Shown here: in pieces, positions 1 to 9,572 of the stretch
Numbering within the stretch: position 1 is the first letter of the stretch
Layout: each line of letters begins with the position of its first letter
Assembly: GCA_963931925.1 (NCBI GenBank)
Contig: OZ007579.1
Span: 34,310,118-34,374,117, forward strand
Direction: 5' to 3'
Source of the DNA: Onchidella celtica
Lineage: Eukaryota > Mollusca > Gastropoda > Systellommatophora > Onchidiidae
Length of the DNA stretch: 64,000 nucleotides
Notes under the pieces: model-generated
What the model saw: the letters and a program-made list of their open reading frames with translations, nothing else
Told to the model about the DNA's origin: nothing
Database searches by the model: none
Position numbers and translations under genes: made by a program

Positions 1-5
1 ATAGA

Positions 6-40
<35 letters not shown>

Positions 41-68
41 TCAGACTGGCAGACAGATAGACAGACAG
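1..68. repeat. (GATA)n/(GACA)n microsatellite
   Basis: The window opens inside a GATA tract that turns into GACA units with a few interruptions. The same compound microsatellite occurs at 5088-5366. No gene is seen from here to 537. Confidence 0.95.
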
Positions 69-537
69 AAATGCTAACCGTAAGAAAATGTAAGGAAATC
101 CCCAAATGTTTTCGCAGTGGAACAGAGTTGAAAAACAAATATTCTAAATAAAATTCTTGACTTTTTTCTTTTTTTTTAGAAATCTGTCTTACGTTGATCT
201 GTGACAGGATACTGGCCATGTTCTAAGTCCCATGTGCCGCTGATGAGGACAAAGAACTTACAACTCCTACACTGAGAGTGCAAGACGTTGTTTGTCAAGC
301 CAGTAAACCACACAACTACTCAGTCAGATTAATCCGCGAAAATGTAATCCTATTTCAAAGGCAGGGCATAAATCTGCAGTGAGGAAAAAAAAAAGAGTAC
401 CGGAGAGGTAGGTCGAGGAAGGTATGGTATAGGGTATTAATCAGTTTAAAAGGAAAGAAGTGTGCATAGTAAGAGACTAGAGAGTAAGGAATGGCTGAAG
501 AACAAAGAAGAAAGAAAGAGTGAATGGAGAAACTCTC

Positions 538-566
538 TGTCTGTTTCTTTGTTTGCCCGTCTGTCC

Positions 567-602
<36 letters not shown>

Positions 603-868
603 TTCTTCCTCACTGTCTCCTCCCGTCCCTCTCTCTTCCTCTCTCTCAGACTCTCTTCGTGTCCCCACCTCCTCTGTCCCTCTCTCCCTCTCCCTGCGCT
701 CTTCTGTCTCTCTCAAGCTATCTCCCTATCAATCCTTCTCTCTTATCCTCTCCCCCCTCTATCTCTCCTCTTCTCTCATTCTTCCCCCTTCTCCCTCCCT
801 CCACCTCTCTCTCCTCTCACTCTCTTTCTCAGTCTCTCTCTCTCTCTCTTCCCCCCCCCCCCCCACCT
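538..868. repeat. CT-rich low-complexity tract
   Basis: Polypyrimidine tract with pure CT runs, ending in a C homopolymer. The overlapping open frames in all three forward frames encode only Ser/Leu/Pro/Phe-rich artefacts and are not genes. Confidence 0.93.
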
Positions 869-1423
869 CTGTCATTTTTGTCTATGAAAAAAGAATTGTA
901 CAAGTATTACACGACAAAATCCTGCGTTAGGAGTCAATAACCAGAAAATCATACTAAGAAATAAACTGCAATTTTTTAAGGCTCTATTTGGCCAGATTTC
1001 TGCTTTTTGCCAAGCCTAAGGTTAGTAGTTCACTTTTCAACTCCATTTTGGCTCATTGCGCGAAGGCTGTCTCTCCGATAGCTGACTCAAGAGAGTATTG
1101 ACGAGCCCAAAGACAGACTTGTTTCAGGCTTGCCATTTTACGAGAAAAATTCTGTTTAACCCCACAAGTTACACCACACACGAAAACGGAAACAAAACAA
1201 ATCTTGGTTCAGTGTACCAGCTGCCTCATTGCGACCCTTTATTTTTACTTTAAATGTAAAGGGAACTAGACAAAATGGAATATGCCTGTGCCCGATACTA
1301 CTGATTAATTTGGAAATCAAAAGTAACGAAGGGCAGCAACGTTTCGCTTTGGTATTTACAGTAATAATCACCAAATGTCAGAAAGGTATTGAGGGAGCTA
1401 GCAAGTAAAAATTCGTTAGTAAA
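869..1423. other. Noncoding interval, nothing recognised
   Basis: AT-rich sequence without a convincing reading frame. The 72-codon minus-strand frame at 1156-1374 has no recognisable motif. Confidence 0.5.
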
Positions 1424-1862
1424 TCTTATAAAAAAAAATTAGTGGTGGGAGTAATTCATTTTAGTGCAATTTTGCCCCTTTTTTTGCTCGACTCTACAGC
1501 CTAAATGACAGTTTCAAAAATTATAAAATTAATTTTCTTAAGTGTCAACTAATCCAGTCCAATCGCTTTTGTATCGACCGATTGTTTCGGGTATTTTTAA
1601 ATAAAAAGTAGTAAAAATGTAAAAGCACAATGATCTTTGTTTTGGCTCCCTGTAGTTAGCCCATCGCACCGGAAAGGGTAGATTAATACGCGTTCAATTC
1701 CGTGCGCACAGTTTCCCTATCAGTAATGAGTGCGCTCTGGTGTGCATGAAATCTGTAGTAAGGCTGTAGAATAATGGGAAGCTTTCTAGACCAAAAAGAG
1801 AGAGAGAGGGGGGAACGGTGGGTTCACAGGTTTATCCCGGTAATGCCGGGAACTTCATCTAG
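1424..1862 (+). mobile_element. Helitron-like non-autonomous element
   Basis: The 3' end has the Helitron signature: a short hairpin (CCCGG, five-base loop, CCGGG), about eight bases, then CTAG followed by host T. A candidate 5' end is TC preceded by A at 1424. The 3' 150 bases match the 3' end of the element ending at 21127, including a GA run just before the hairpin. The 3' end is well supported and the 5' end is a guess. Confidence 0.55.
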
Positions 1863-2308
1863 TTTTTGTAATAATCTCAGAGTTATGAAGGTGTCAAGTA
1901 ACGTTACTTGAACACAACGTCAATCCCAATCTACATTTTAACCAAATGCAGAGAATTAATAATTCCAAACAATTTTCAAATCTGATACCAACAAATCAGA
2001 ATGAACGCTTACAATCTTGAAGTGAAATGATGGACATAATTTGTTATCAGAAAACTGAAAATGATTTTGATAAATCCTGACATAATTGTCCAGAAACGTT
2101 CAATTTTTATTTCGTGTTGGGTAAATGAAATGGTGAATTTACAGAAATTTAAGTGTTCATTTCATTTTTTAAATAAAAAAAAAAATATTATTGATGTCAT
2201 TGATGTTGTTGTTGTTTATGAGACGTTAATAGATAAATTTGGCGAGAAATCATCTAAGTCAGGAATATTAGTTTTTCAATTCAATCAGTGTCATGATCAG
2301 TAATGATC
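1863..2308. other. Noncoding interval, nothing recognised
   Basis: AT-rich DNA. The 80-codon forward frame at 2061-2303 has no domain or signal that I recognise and is probably chance. Confidence 0.45.
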
Positions 2309-2730
2309 AAGGGGACGAGGTGGTTTAGAGGCAAGGTGCTCGCCTCTCATGTCAACTGGCCGGTGCAGGCATGTAGGAGGTTTGGGATTTTTATCATATT
2401 TTCGTGTCCCTGATCCTATTGGGGGGAAGGATCCAGTACCTAGTCTTCTCGGATAAGGACAAAAAAATTCGGAGGGCCCGTGTGCACGTTGCGCACGTTA
2501 AAGATAGCTTGGCAGTTGGAAATCGTAAAGAGCGGGCCGAACAGGCCGCTGCCCGGGCAAAATTAAATAAAATTCACCCCTACCATTCCCTCCCTCTCCC
2601 CCCTCACCCCCCTTCAAAAAAAAAAACAAACCTGCCGACCGGCGCTGCACTGTGGTGACGACGTGCCTGCTCCAGTTATAACTGGGCTACAGTGGCACAA
2701 AGGCAAATTTCCCAACTGGGATTAAAGAGT
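2309..2730 (+). mobile_element. tRNA-derived SINE, long copy
   Basis: The head at about 2310-2395 resembles a degenerate RNA polymerase III promoter (an A-box-like GAGGTGGTTTAGAGG and a B-box-like block near 2380). The body follows, then a C-rich stretch, then a conserved tail (CCGACCGGCGCTGCACTGTG) at about 2636-2730. The tail recurs at 63175-63281, so this is a dispersed family. The 3' end runs into the ACAAATACAAA microsatellite. The SINE call is inferred from the tRNA-like head and the second copy. Confidence 0.6.
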
Positions 2731-3108
2731 TATACAAATACAAAATACAAATACAAAATACAAATACAAAATACAAATACAAAATACAAAATACAAATAC
2801 AAAAATACAAAATACAAATACAAAATACAAATACAAAATACAAATACAAAATACAAATACAAAATACAAAATACAAATACAAAATACAAATACAAAAATA
2901 CAAAAATACAAAATACAAATACAAAATACAAATACAAATACAAAATACAAAATACAAAATACAAAATACAAATACAAAATACAAATACAAATACAAAATA
3001 CAAATACAAAATACAAATACAAAATACAAATACAAAATACAAATACAAAATACAAAATACAAAATACAAATACAAAATACAAAATACAAATACAAAATAC
3101 AAGTACAA
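2731..3108. repeat. ACAAAATACAAAT microsatellite
   Basis: About 375 bases of alternating ACAAAT and ACAAAAT units directly at the 3' end of the SINE. Both strands stay open for about 140 codons because the repeat contains no stop codon. Those frames (Tyr/Lys/Asn/Thr-rich and Phe/Val/Leu/Tyr-rich) are artefacts. Confidence 0.95.
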
Positions 3109-3598
3109 GTAATGCACTTGCCATTCCGAGTTAAGTCCCATGTTTTCATATTACTTCAGTGATAAATAATTTGATGGTTTAATTAACGTTGCATTTTGCA
3201 TTGATCTATCCGCTGTCAGAATCAGCATGGTATAACTAAGTGAATGAGTTGTTGAGGAGTTGTGTAGAGATGTCAGCAAAAATAGGATCATAGTTTGTGT
3301 GAAGCATTGGACTTTAATGTAGATAATACCCAGGGGTGCCTGCGCAACATCGTAACTCCAAAATTTTCTATTTTTGATTTTTTCATAGCCTATTCTGTTT
3401 CGCCTTGGTTAGTACTTCATTTTAACATGATGCGAATTCCATTATCGAATTAGTTTACCTAATTATTGATGAGGATTTAAAGATCGTAACAGACATTGAT
3501 TTTGATACTTCATGTCAAACTTTCAAATCGGTCTCCAGTAAAGTTACAAAACTGACCATACGGTCTGTGTGCAGGCACCTCACGAATATAATATATTA
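3109..3598. other. Noncoding interval, nothing recognised
   Basis: AT-rich sequence without a credible open frame or RNA gene. Confidence 0.5.
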
Positions 3599-4071
3599 CT
3601 AGCTGAGTACCTGTTCGTTAACAGGTTTGTGTATTTTTTAATTTTTTTTTGGGTAAAACTTAAGACGCCTGTGAACTAAGAAAGGCATTAATGCTGTATA
3701 GATAGCTTATAAGAGAGATGCAACAACAAAGGACACCACTTCAGACCGAAAGGAATAAGAACAAAAGCCGAGATGCGTAGGGTCACCCCCAAACCTCAGC
3801 GATAGGACAGTACACAGTGTGCAGTGGTGCGCACCGAAAGTTTTCAGGAAGTGATGATGTCATAAAAACCTACAGAATGTCAATGAGCCTAGTGAAAATT
3901 GGGGAAACAATAAATTTCCCAAAAAAAAAACTACACTGATTTGAGACTTCTATTAGAATCTTTGCACCCTTACATCCATTCTGATGCACCATACAAAATT
4001 TGAAGTGTTGAGCGGTTCAGAAGCCTTTTGCAACGAAAAATCTCGTCCACAAATATATATAGTATAGAAGA
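3599..4071 (-). mobile_element. Non-autonomous Helitron, both ends visible
   Basis: On the minus strand it starts TC after a host A (4072) and ends CTAG before a host T (3598), the A/T target preference of Helitrons. A six-base-stem hairpin (CCTGTT/AACAGG) lies about seven bases before the CTAG end. It has no transposase (Rep/helicase) frame. The ends resemble those of the Helitron at 39259-39987. Confidence 0.65.
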
Positions 4072-4154
4072 TGTATCCGACTTGTGCCCTGAGACTGTGA
4101 AGATCCCTATGTTGTGTTCTTGTCTTCCCAACGTGTACAAATGTATCTTAGAAA

Positions 4155-4490
4155 TGTATTGAAATATAATTTATTTGTAACGCACAAAAACGTTTCTTTG
4201 TGAAGTACAGGACTGTCTCTTTGCAAGGAACAGAAGTGTCCCTTTGTAACGCATGAGAATGTCTCTTTGCAACATATAAAAATGTCCTTCGGTAAACATA
4301 GGTGTGTCTTTTGCAATGCATAGGAATGTTCCTTGGAACGGAATGCTGTAAAATTGTCTCTCTGCAAAAAAAAAAATAATAAAATAAAATTGTAAAAAAT
4401 ATCTCCTAGTAACACATAGAAACAGTCTCTTGTGCAAGATACAGAAATGTCTCTTTCCAAAGTATGAAATGTCTCTTTGCAAACGTGCTG
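4155..4490. repeat. Imperfect tandem repeat, about 30 bp unit
   Basis: About ten diverged copies of a unit containing GTCTCTTTGCAA, interrupted by an A-rich stretch. The minus-strand frames of 134 and 103 codons over this region repeat similar words (for example KGHFCSLQRDS and KETFSCVT). That follows from the repeat, not from a known protein. Confidence 0.75.
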
Positions 4491-4636
4491 TGTCCTAAAG
4501 AGAAAAACCACCCACAGGTTCTGAACCAGTCAAAAAATAAAAAAAACAAAAAAAAAATTTCATGTCACGTGTAATTAGAAAATCTAATGATGGGATAAAA
4601 AACAGCAACAACAAATAATAATGATAATAACAACAC

Positions 4637-4710
4637 TCAGACGGGATTCGAACTGGCGACTTTTTGCTCTTTCAAGCTGGACACTCTCACCAGCTGAACT
4701 AACTACTATA
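4637..4710 (-). mobile_element. tRNA-like SINE head fragment
   Basis: On the minus strand this shows an A-box-like block (TAGTTCAGCTGGTGAGAG) and a perfect-looking B box (AGTTCGAATCC) spaced as in a tRNA. The anticodon arm does not pair properly, so a functional tRNA gene is unlikely. Probably a SINE head. Confidence 0.5.
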
Positions 4711-5087
4711 TTAAAATGGAGAACCAATGATTCAGTATTATTGTAATAATGGTCGTTCTTGGCAAAGACCAAATAAGTCACCTTTACAGAGCGTTCAGGC
4801 AACATGACTGTGACAAAGGTACACAAAATGTGTACTGGACACTAATGAGACAGATCTGCCCCCCACAGAGACCCAGTGATTCAGTATGTCATTGGAGAGG
4901 CTCAGAGAGTGTTCAGCTGGTGCAAGCTGGACCAATGTTGTCTTTGCCCCCACTGATCTCTCAGTCCTGACATGCTTATCTGTCCGTTGATTTGTTTTTC
5001 TTTCATTCTGTCCTTCGCTCAATTTGTTCTCTGCACCCGGCTTTACCCGGGGCTGTCTCCCAGACACGCCGTATTCATGTGAAACAT
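4711..5087. other. Noncoding interval, nothing recognised
   Basis: No supported gene. Short overlapping frames on both strands carry no motif. Confidence 0.45.
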
Positions 5088-5114
5088 AGATAGATGGATA
5101 GACAGATAGATAGC

Positions 5115-5170
<56 letters not shown>

Positions 5171-5227
5171 GACAGAGAGACAGACAGACAGATCGATCGA
5201 TCGATCGATAGATAGAGAGACAGACAG

Positions 5228-5268
<41 letters not shown>

Positions 5269-5277
5269 TAGACAGAC

Positions 5278-5366
<89 letters not shown>
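5088..5366. repeat. Compound (GACA)n(GATC)n(GATA)n microsatellite
   Basis: GATA, GACA and a short GATC/CGAT stretch, then about 85 bases of pure GATA. The minus-strand frames made only of Tyr/Leu/Ser/Ile/Cys are artefacts. Confidence 0.96.
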
Positions 5367-5369
<3 letters not shown>

Positions 5370-6299
5370 CAAGATGTCTCCAAAAATATACACAAATAAT
5401 GCTTCATGGTGCTGACAACTCTGTTGAACTACTTTGACATCAGTGGCTGGCCCAGCACAGCCATCATTATGAACGCATGCGATAACTCAAAAAAATTACA
5501 TATATATATGTGTCCCCTTTATGTCATGAACTCGATGTGCCGGGGTTCTAGGTGATGTCAGGAAGTTAAAGGCCGAAACATAATGATAAAATCCACTCTT
5601 CCTCTGAAGATCTCCACCTGAGGAGTTTCTTCCCACTGATTTACAAATCTTGGATTTAACATAACTGACACTAAAACAACAAAACAAAAACAAACAGAAC
5701 AGTTGACATGCACACGCACCAATCGACACACAGAAAAACAGCGCTCGCCTTATAATTTTCAACATCTCTGTGACCCACGCACAGAATCAAAAGACGTCCG
5801 GTTGATGCCAAGTCCTAATAAAGATTTGTCACAAGGGGAAAAAAACGTCATAATTGGTGCTAAAGAACCATTTTTAATCCCCCCAGATCCAGTATGAATG
5901 TAGCCATATTCTGTCACAATGTACCTACAAATCTGTAGCGTTAGCCGCAACAAAACACGCGTATTACTGCCATTTCCACGGCGTGGACAGAAATCTCACG
6001 CGTGAATCACGCCAAGGGAAAACATGGATGACCCCACAACAATCTACTTTATGAGCGCTTAATCTGCTTTTACCCGCCTTAGCCCGGTACCGTGTGGGTA
6101 AAAAACCTGGAGTATCAGATTTCCATTAATCCGTTACGTCATAATCTGTGTGGCATTGATCCAAATCATGTCAGACCTCCGTAGTCACCAGCGCTGGTGG
6201 AATTAAACAAACTCCCTGTCAGTTATGGCGTTAGGAATGAAGGTTCAGGGTTTATGCTGTAAGAGTAAAATAATACTTTCATTTTTTCTTTGTTAATCG
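5367..6299. other. Noncoding interval, nothing recognised
   Basis: Unique-looking sequence without a supported gene. Small frames at 5496-5765 (minus) and 5703-5897 (plus) have no recognisable features. Confidence 0.45.
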
Positions 6300-6334
<35 letters not shown>

Positions 6335-6780
6335 TTCTCTCTCTCTCTCTCTCTCTTTCCCTCTCTCTTTGTCTCTCTCTTCTTCTCTCTCTCTCTATCT
6401 CTTTGTCTCTCTCTCCCTTTTCTTTCTTACCGTTTTTGTCTATTTCGCTCTGTGTCTCCCTCTCCGTCTCTCTCCTTCTCTATTTCAGTCTCTATCTGTC
6501 TGTCTCTGTCTCCTTCATTCTCTCCCCGTCTTTTTCTTTCTCTCTCTCTCTTTCCTTCTCCACTTCGCGCTCTCTTCCTCACTCTGTCTCGGTCATACTT
6601 CTCTTTCTTTCCTTTTCATTCCCCATCTTCATGCGTTCCCCGTCCTCACCCTCCTCACTCTGTCTCGGCCATACTTCTCTTTCTTTCCTTTTCATTCCCC
6701 ATCTTCATGCGTTCCCCGTCCTCACCCTCCTCCTGCAACTGCTTCACCTCCTCCTTTCTTGCTTTCTCCTTCAACATTTT
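6300..6780. repeat. CT-rich low-complexity tract
   Basis: Long polypyrimidine tract open in three forward frames. The frames encode Ser/Leu/Phe-rich artefacts. It contains the 76-bp tandem duplication listed separately. Confidence 0.93.
6581..6732. repeat. 76-bp tandem duplication
   Basis: Two head-to-tail copies, 6581-6656 and 6657-6732, that differ at about one base. This is a recent duplication inside the CT-rich tract. Confidence 0.9.
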
Positions 6781-6997
6781 CTCTTCACATCTGAAGCTTT
6801 TCACAGGTTACGCAGTTCACATCCTCAATATTATCGTCATTAGTGAAATTAGAAGAGAACGTGTTTTTTTTTTTGCCATTGTTGTTCTGATTAAATGTCG
6901 GAAATACACAAAGAGAAAAGGGAGGAAGGAAAAGGGGCGTTTCATATGGGTGGGGGTGTCAGAGCTCTGCACTGAGTTAATCCAACCGTTGTTAATA

Positions 6998-7142
6998 GGC
7001 AGTGGCTACGTTTACGGCAGATTACGATCATACCCCAATAGAAAAAAACAAGGAAAGGAAGCGCTGCTGTAGGAACGAGAGTAAAACCGAACAAAGAAAA
7101 TGGTGAACTGTGTTAACCGGCTGCCGTAAACGTAGCCACTAT
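6998..7142. mobile_element. MITE with 10-bp target duplication
   Basis: About 145 bp with inverted ends (AGTGGCTACGTTTACGGCAG and its reverse complement), flanked by GTTGTTAATA at 6988-6997 and 7143-7152. A target duplication of 9-10 bp suggests a MULE-type element (inference). Confidence 0.78.
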
Positions 7143-7429
7143 GTTGTTAATAACTCATGCGCTTTTTTGTAGACACGAAACATTGTGGACATTTTCAAAC
7201 CAGTTGACCAGACCTTGAAGTCTATGAAGTCTGAAATTTCTTATAGCTGATGGCAATGAATCAGTGATTTGACGGCAGCAGAATGAATAAGCTCTAGTAG
7301 AGATGTGAGTGCAAACAACTGCAGAAGAACCCATGACGTGGGTGTAGACTGGTCTCACGAAAAACGAGGGCCAAAAACACTTGTTCGACGGGGATTCTCT
7401 TCTCCTGAACATCTCTCCATAGTATTACA

Positions 7430-7790
7430 AATTTGTCTGTCTGTCTTTTCTTGTTTTTTCTTTCTTTCTGTGTCTTGTCTGCTTTCTTTCTGTCTTTCTT
7501 TCTGCCTTTTTTCTTTCTTCCTATTTTTTTTTTCATTTCTTTCTAGTTCTTTCTTGTATTCTTTCTCCCTTTGTTTCTACTTCTTCCTTCTGTTCTTTCC
7601 CCCTTTCTTTCTAGTTCTTTCTTCTTTTTTTCTACTTCTTTCTTTCTTTCTAGTTCTTTCTTCCTTTCTTTCTGGCTCTCTCTGTGTTTCTTTCTTTCCT
7701 GATTTCTTTCTTTCTTTCTTTTGTATTTGTTTGTTTCTCCATTCTTTCTTTCACTTTTCTACACTACTTTATTTATTTACTTATTTACGT
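7430..7790. repeat. TTTC-rich low-complexity tract
   Basis: CTTT/TTTC-rich pyrimidine tract. The 167-codon forward frame across it is almost entirely Phe/Ser/Leu/Cys and is an artefact. Confidence 0.9.
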
Positions 7791-8617
7791 ATTCTTTTGT
7801 TTTCATGAACGTGTTGCAGTGTAAAGGGTGTGCTGTAGTGTTGAAATTAGCCTTTAAGAAGAGATCGTTCTCACCTGAACAGTCAGTGATGTATATTCTT
7901 TTTTTTTTTTTTTTCATCTTTTCATATGAAAATACCGTCCTCTAGCGTCCTCCGTGACGTAACATGTCAATGTCTGTGTAGATCTCTTGAACAAATTGCA
8001 ATGACGTGTTACCTACGTTAACCTCTGAAAGACTCAATTCCAGATCCCAAAATCCGCGTCTTTGTTTCTCCTCCTTCTTCGTCTACGTTCTCCTTCTGAA
8101 AACAAGTTCTAGGTCTGGTTCGGGCAAGGATTTGGCCCCCGGCCTGAAACCTCTGCCCACAGACTGCCTACAGATGCTGCCCTCGCTGGAAGTTTCGGGA
8201 AGCTGAGGAAACAATGCCCAGGATGAGCTAGATCAAAGACCTCGCTTCCCCTTCGCGCGATGCCACCTCGAGACGTGAGCCAGCCGATGCCTGAGAAAAT
8301 ATTTAGATCATAACATTTTTAGCGACGTTTCGCGGACATTTTTTATGTGTTACATAAAGTCGCGAGCTCTCTGCCCCCCCCCCCCCCACGCTGTCCGGAG
8401 TTGCGAGATGGTGGAAGTAGGGGCAGGTAATCAACTTCACCTGGATTGTATTTATAAACAGAGTACTTGGATTGCCCTTCATTACAGTAATCATTTCGAT
8501 CTTTATGTCTGAATTTTCTATTATTATTTTTTTCCATTGTTATAAACTTCTCAAAATCTCGCAGAATAGTATACAAAGTGTAGGTTTTCTTGAACAAATC
8601 TTTCATTACTCTGGAGT
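7791..8617. other. Noncoding interval, nothing recognised
   Basis: No supported gene. Contains a C homopolymer near 8375 and short unassignable frames. Confidence 0.45.
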
Positions 8618-8625
8618 TTCTAAAT

Positions 8626-8928
8626 CAGGGGTTCCCAACCAGTGGTCTATTTCTTCTAACTTGGGGGTAAATTTCGCTTAGAGTAAAGTTTGACTTTGAG
8701 TCTGAGTTTGACTTTGACTTTGACTTTGACTTTGACTTGAGTGTGATTTTGAATTTGACGCCAAGCTGAGTTTAACTCTGAGTTTGGGTTTGACTTTGAC
8801 GTACCTTGAGTTTGACTCTGAGACTGACTTTGCCTTTGAGTTTGAGTTTGCCTTTGAGTTTGAGTTTGTTGAGTTTTTTCGAAAAGTTGTCAGGAGGATA
8901 TGGGCAAGGAAAACGTTGAGAACCTCTG
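8626..8928. mobile_element. hAT-type MITE containing a hexamer repeat
   Basis: The left end is CAGGGGTTCCCAAC and the right end reads CAGAGGTTCTCAACG on the other strand. It is flanked by the 8-bp near-duplication TTCTAAAT/TTCTAATT (8618-8625 and 8929-8936). Ends and 8-bp duplication are typical of hAT elements. The interior is a degenerate TTTGAC/TTTGAG hexamer array with no transposase. Confidence 0.8.
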
Positions 8929-9097
8929 TTCTAATTCTCTTGATGACTTGAACCTGAGATCCACGGACTTTCTGACATAAACCATTATTCTGCCACTTAT
9001 TGAAGATATGAATTGCTCTGGCAGTTATTAATCTCCTTACCCACATGGACGCTTTGCATAATTATACTTGCCTTCCCCGATCCGTTTAACCCGCCTT

Positions 9098-9300
9098 CAG
9101 CTGGGTTTTCATTTATACAGACACGGAAAAACCAATGGAAACATCAGTAATTCACAAAGTATTAAACAGAGAGAGTGTTTCCACGTGTACGGAAACGGCG
9201 TTCCCGCACATGCTACACCAGTCTCTCAATTTCGCTACTTGAAGGTTTTTTGACGTTTCCGTTTGCCTTTTCCGTTTCGGCACACATGTAAACCCAGCTC
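9098..9300. mobile_element. MITE with about 22-bp inverted ends
   Basis: The ends read AGCTGGGTTTTCATTTATAC and, on the other strand, AGCTGGGTTTACATGTGTGC. Both continue into CGGAAA-type sequence. No clear target duplication. The interior resembles elements at 38337-38475 and 59899-60060. Confidence 0.65.
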
Positions 9301-9450
9301 TACCCTTGTACGGGCATGCAATTAAAATGTTGAATGTCGGTGGTAAGGCCTTCGTGTCTGAACACTTTAGGTGACATTTTGCATTAGAAACAAGATTTTT
9401 GTTGGGTCAAATAATTTAATGTGTTGGAAAAAAGTAAATACAACTCTCCT

Positions 9451-9572
9451 CTCTCTCTCTCTCTTTCTCTCTTTCTTTCTCTCTCTTTCTTTCTCATTCT
9501 CTCTACCTCTCTCTTTCTTTCTTCCCCTTTCTCTCTCTTTTTCTCCTCTCTCTCTCTGCCTCCTTCCCCCCG
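9451..9572. repeat. CT-rich microsatellite
   Basis: CTCTCTTTCT-type tract. The frame through it is an artefact. Confidence 0.9.

Noticed and set aside
477-940. Four overlapping frames of 79-141 codons
   Set aside because: They lie in a CT-rich tract; composition is only Ser, Leu, Pro, Phe, or Glu/Arg on the other strand.
2687-3162. Long frames on both strands (139-156 codons)
   Set aside because: The ACAAATACAAA repeat has no stop codon in most frames; both products are simple repeats.
4637-4710. Functional tRNA gene on the minus strand
   Set aside because: Boxes A and B are present but the anticodon and acceptor arms do not pair.
6290-7072. 260-codon forward frame
   Set aside because: The first two thirds are CT-repeat-encoded and the rest enters a MITE; no domain.
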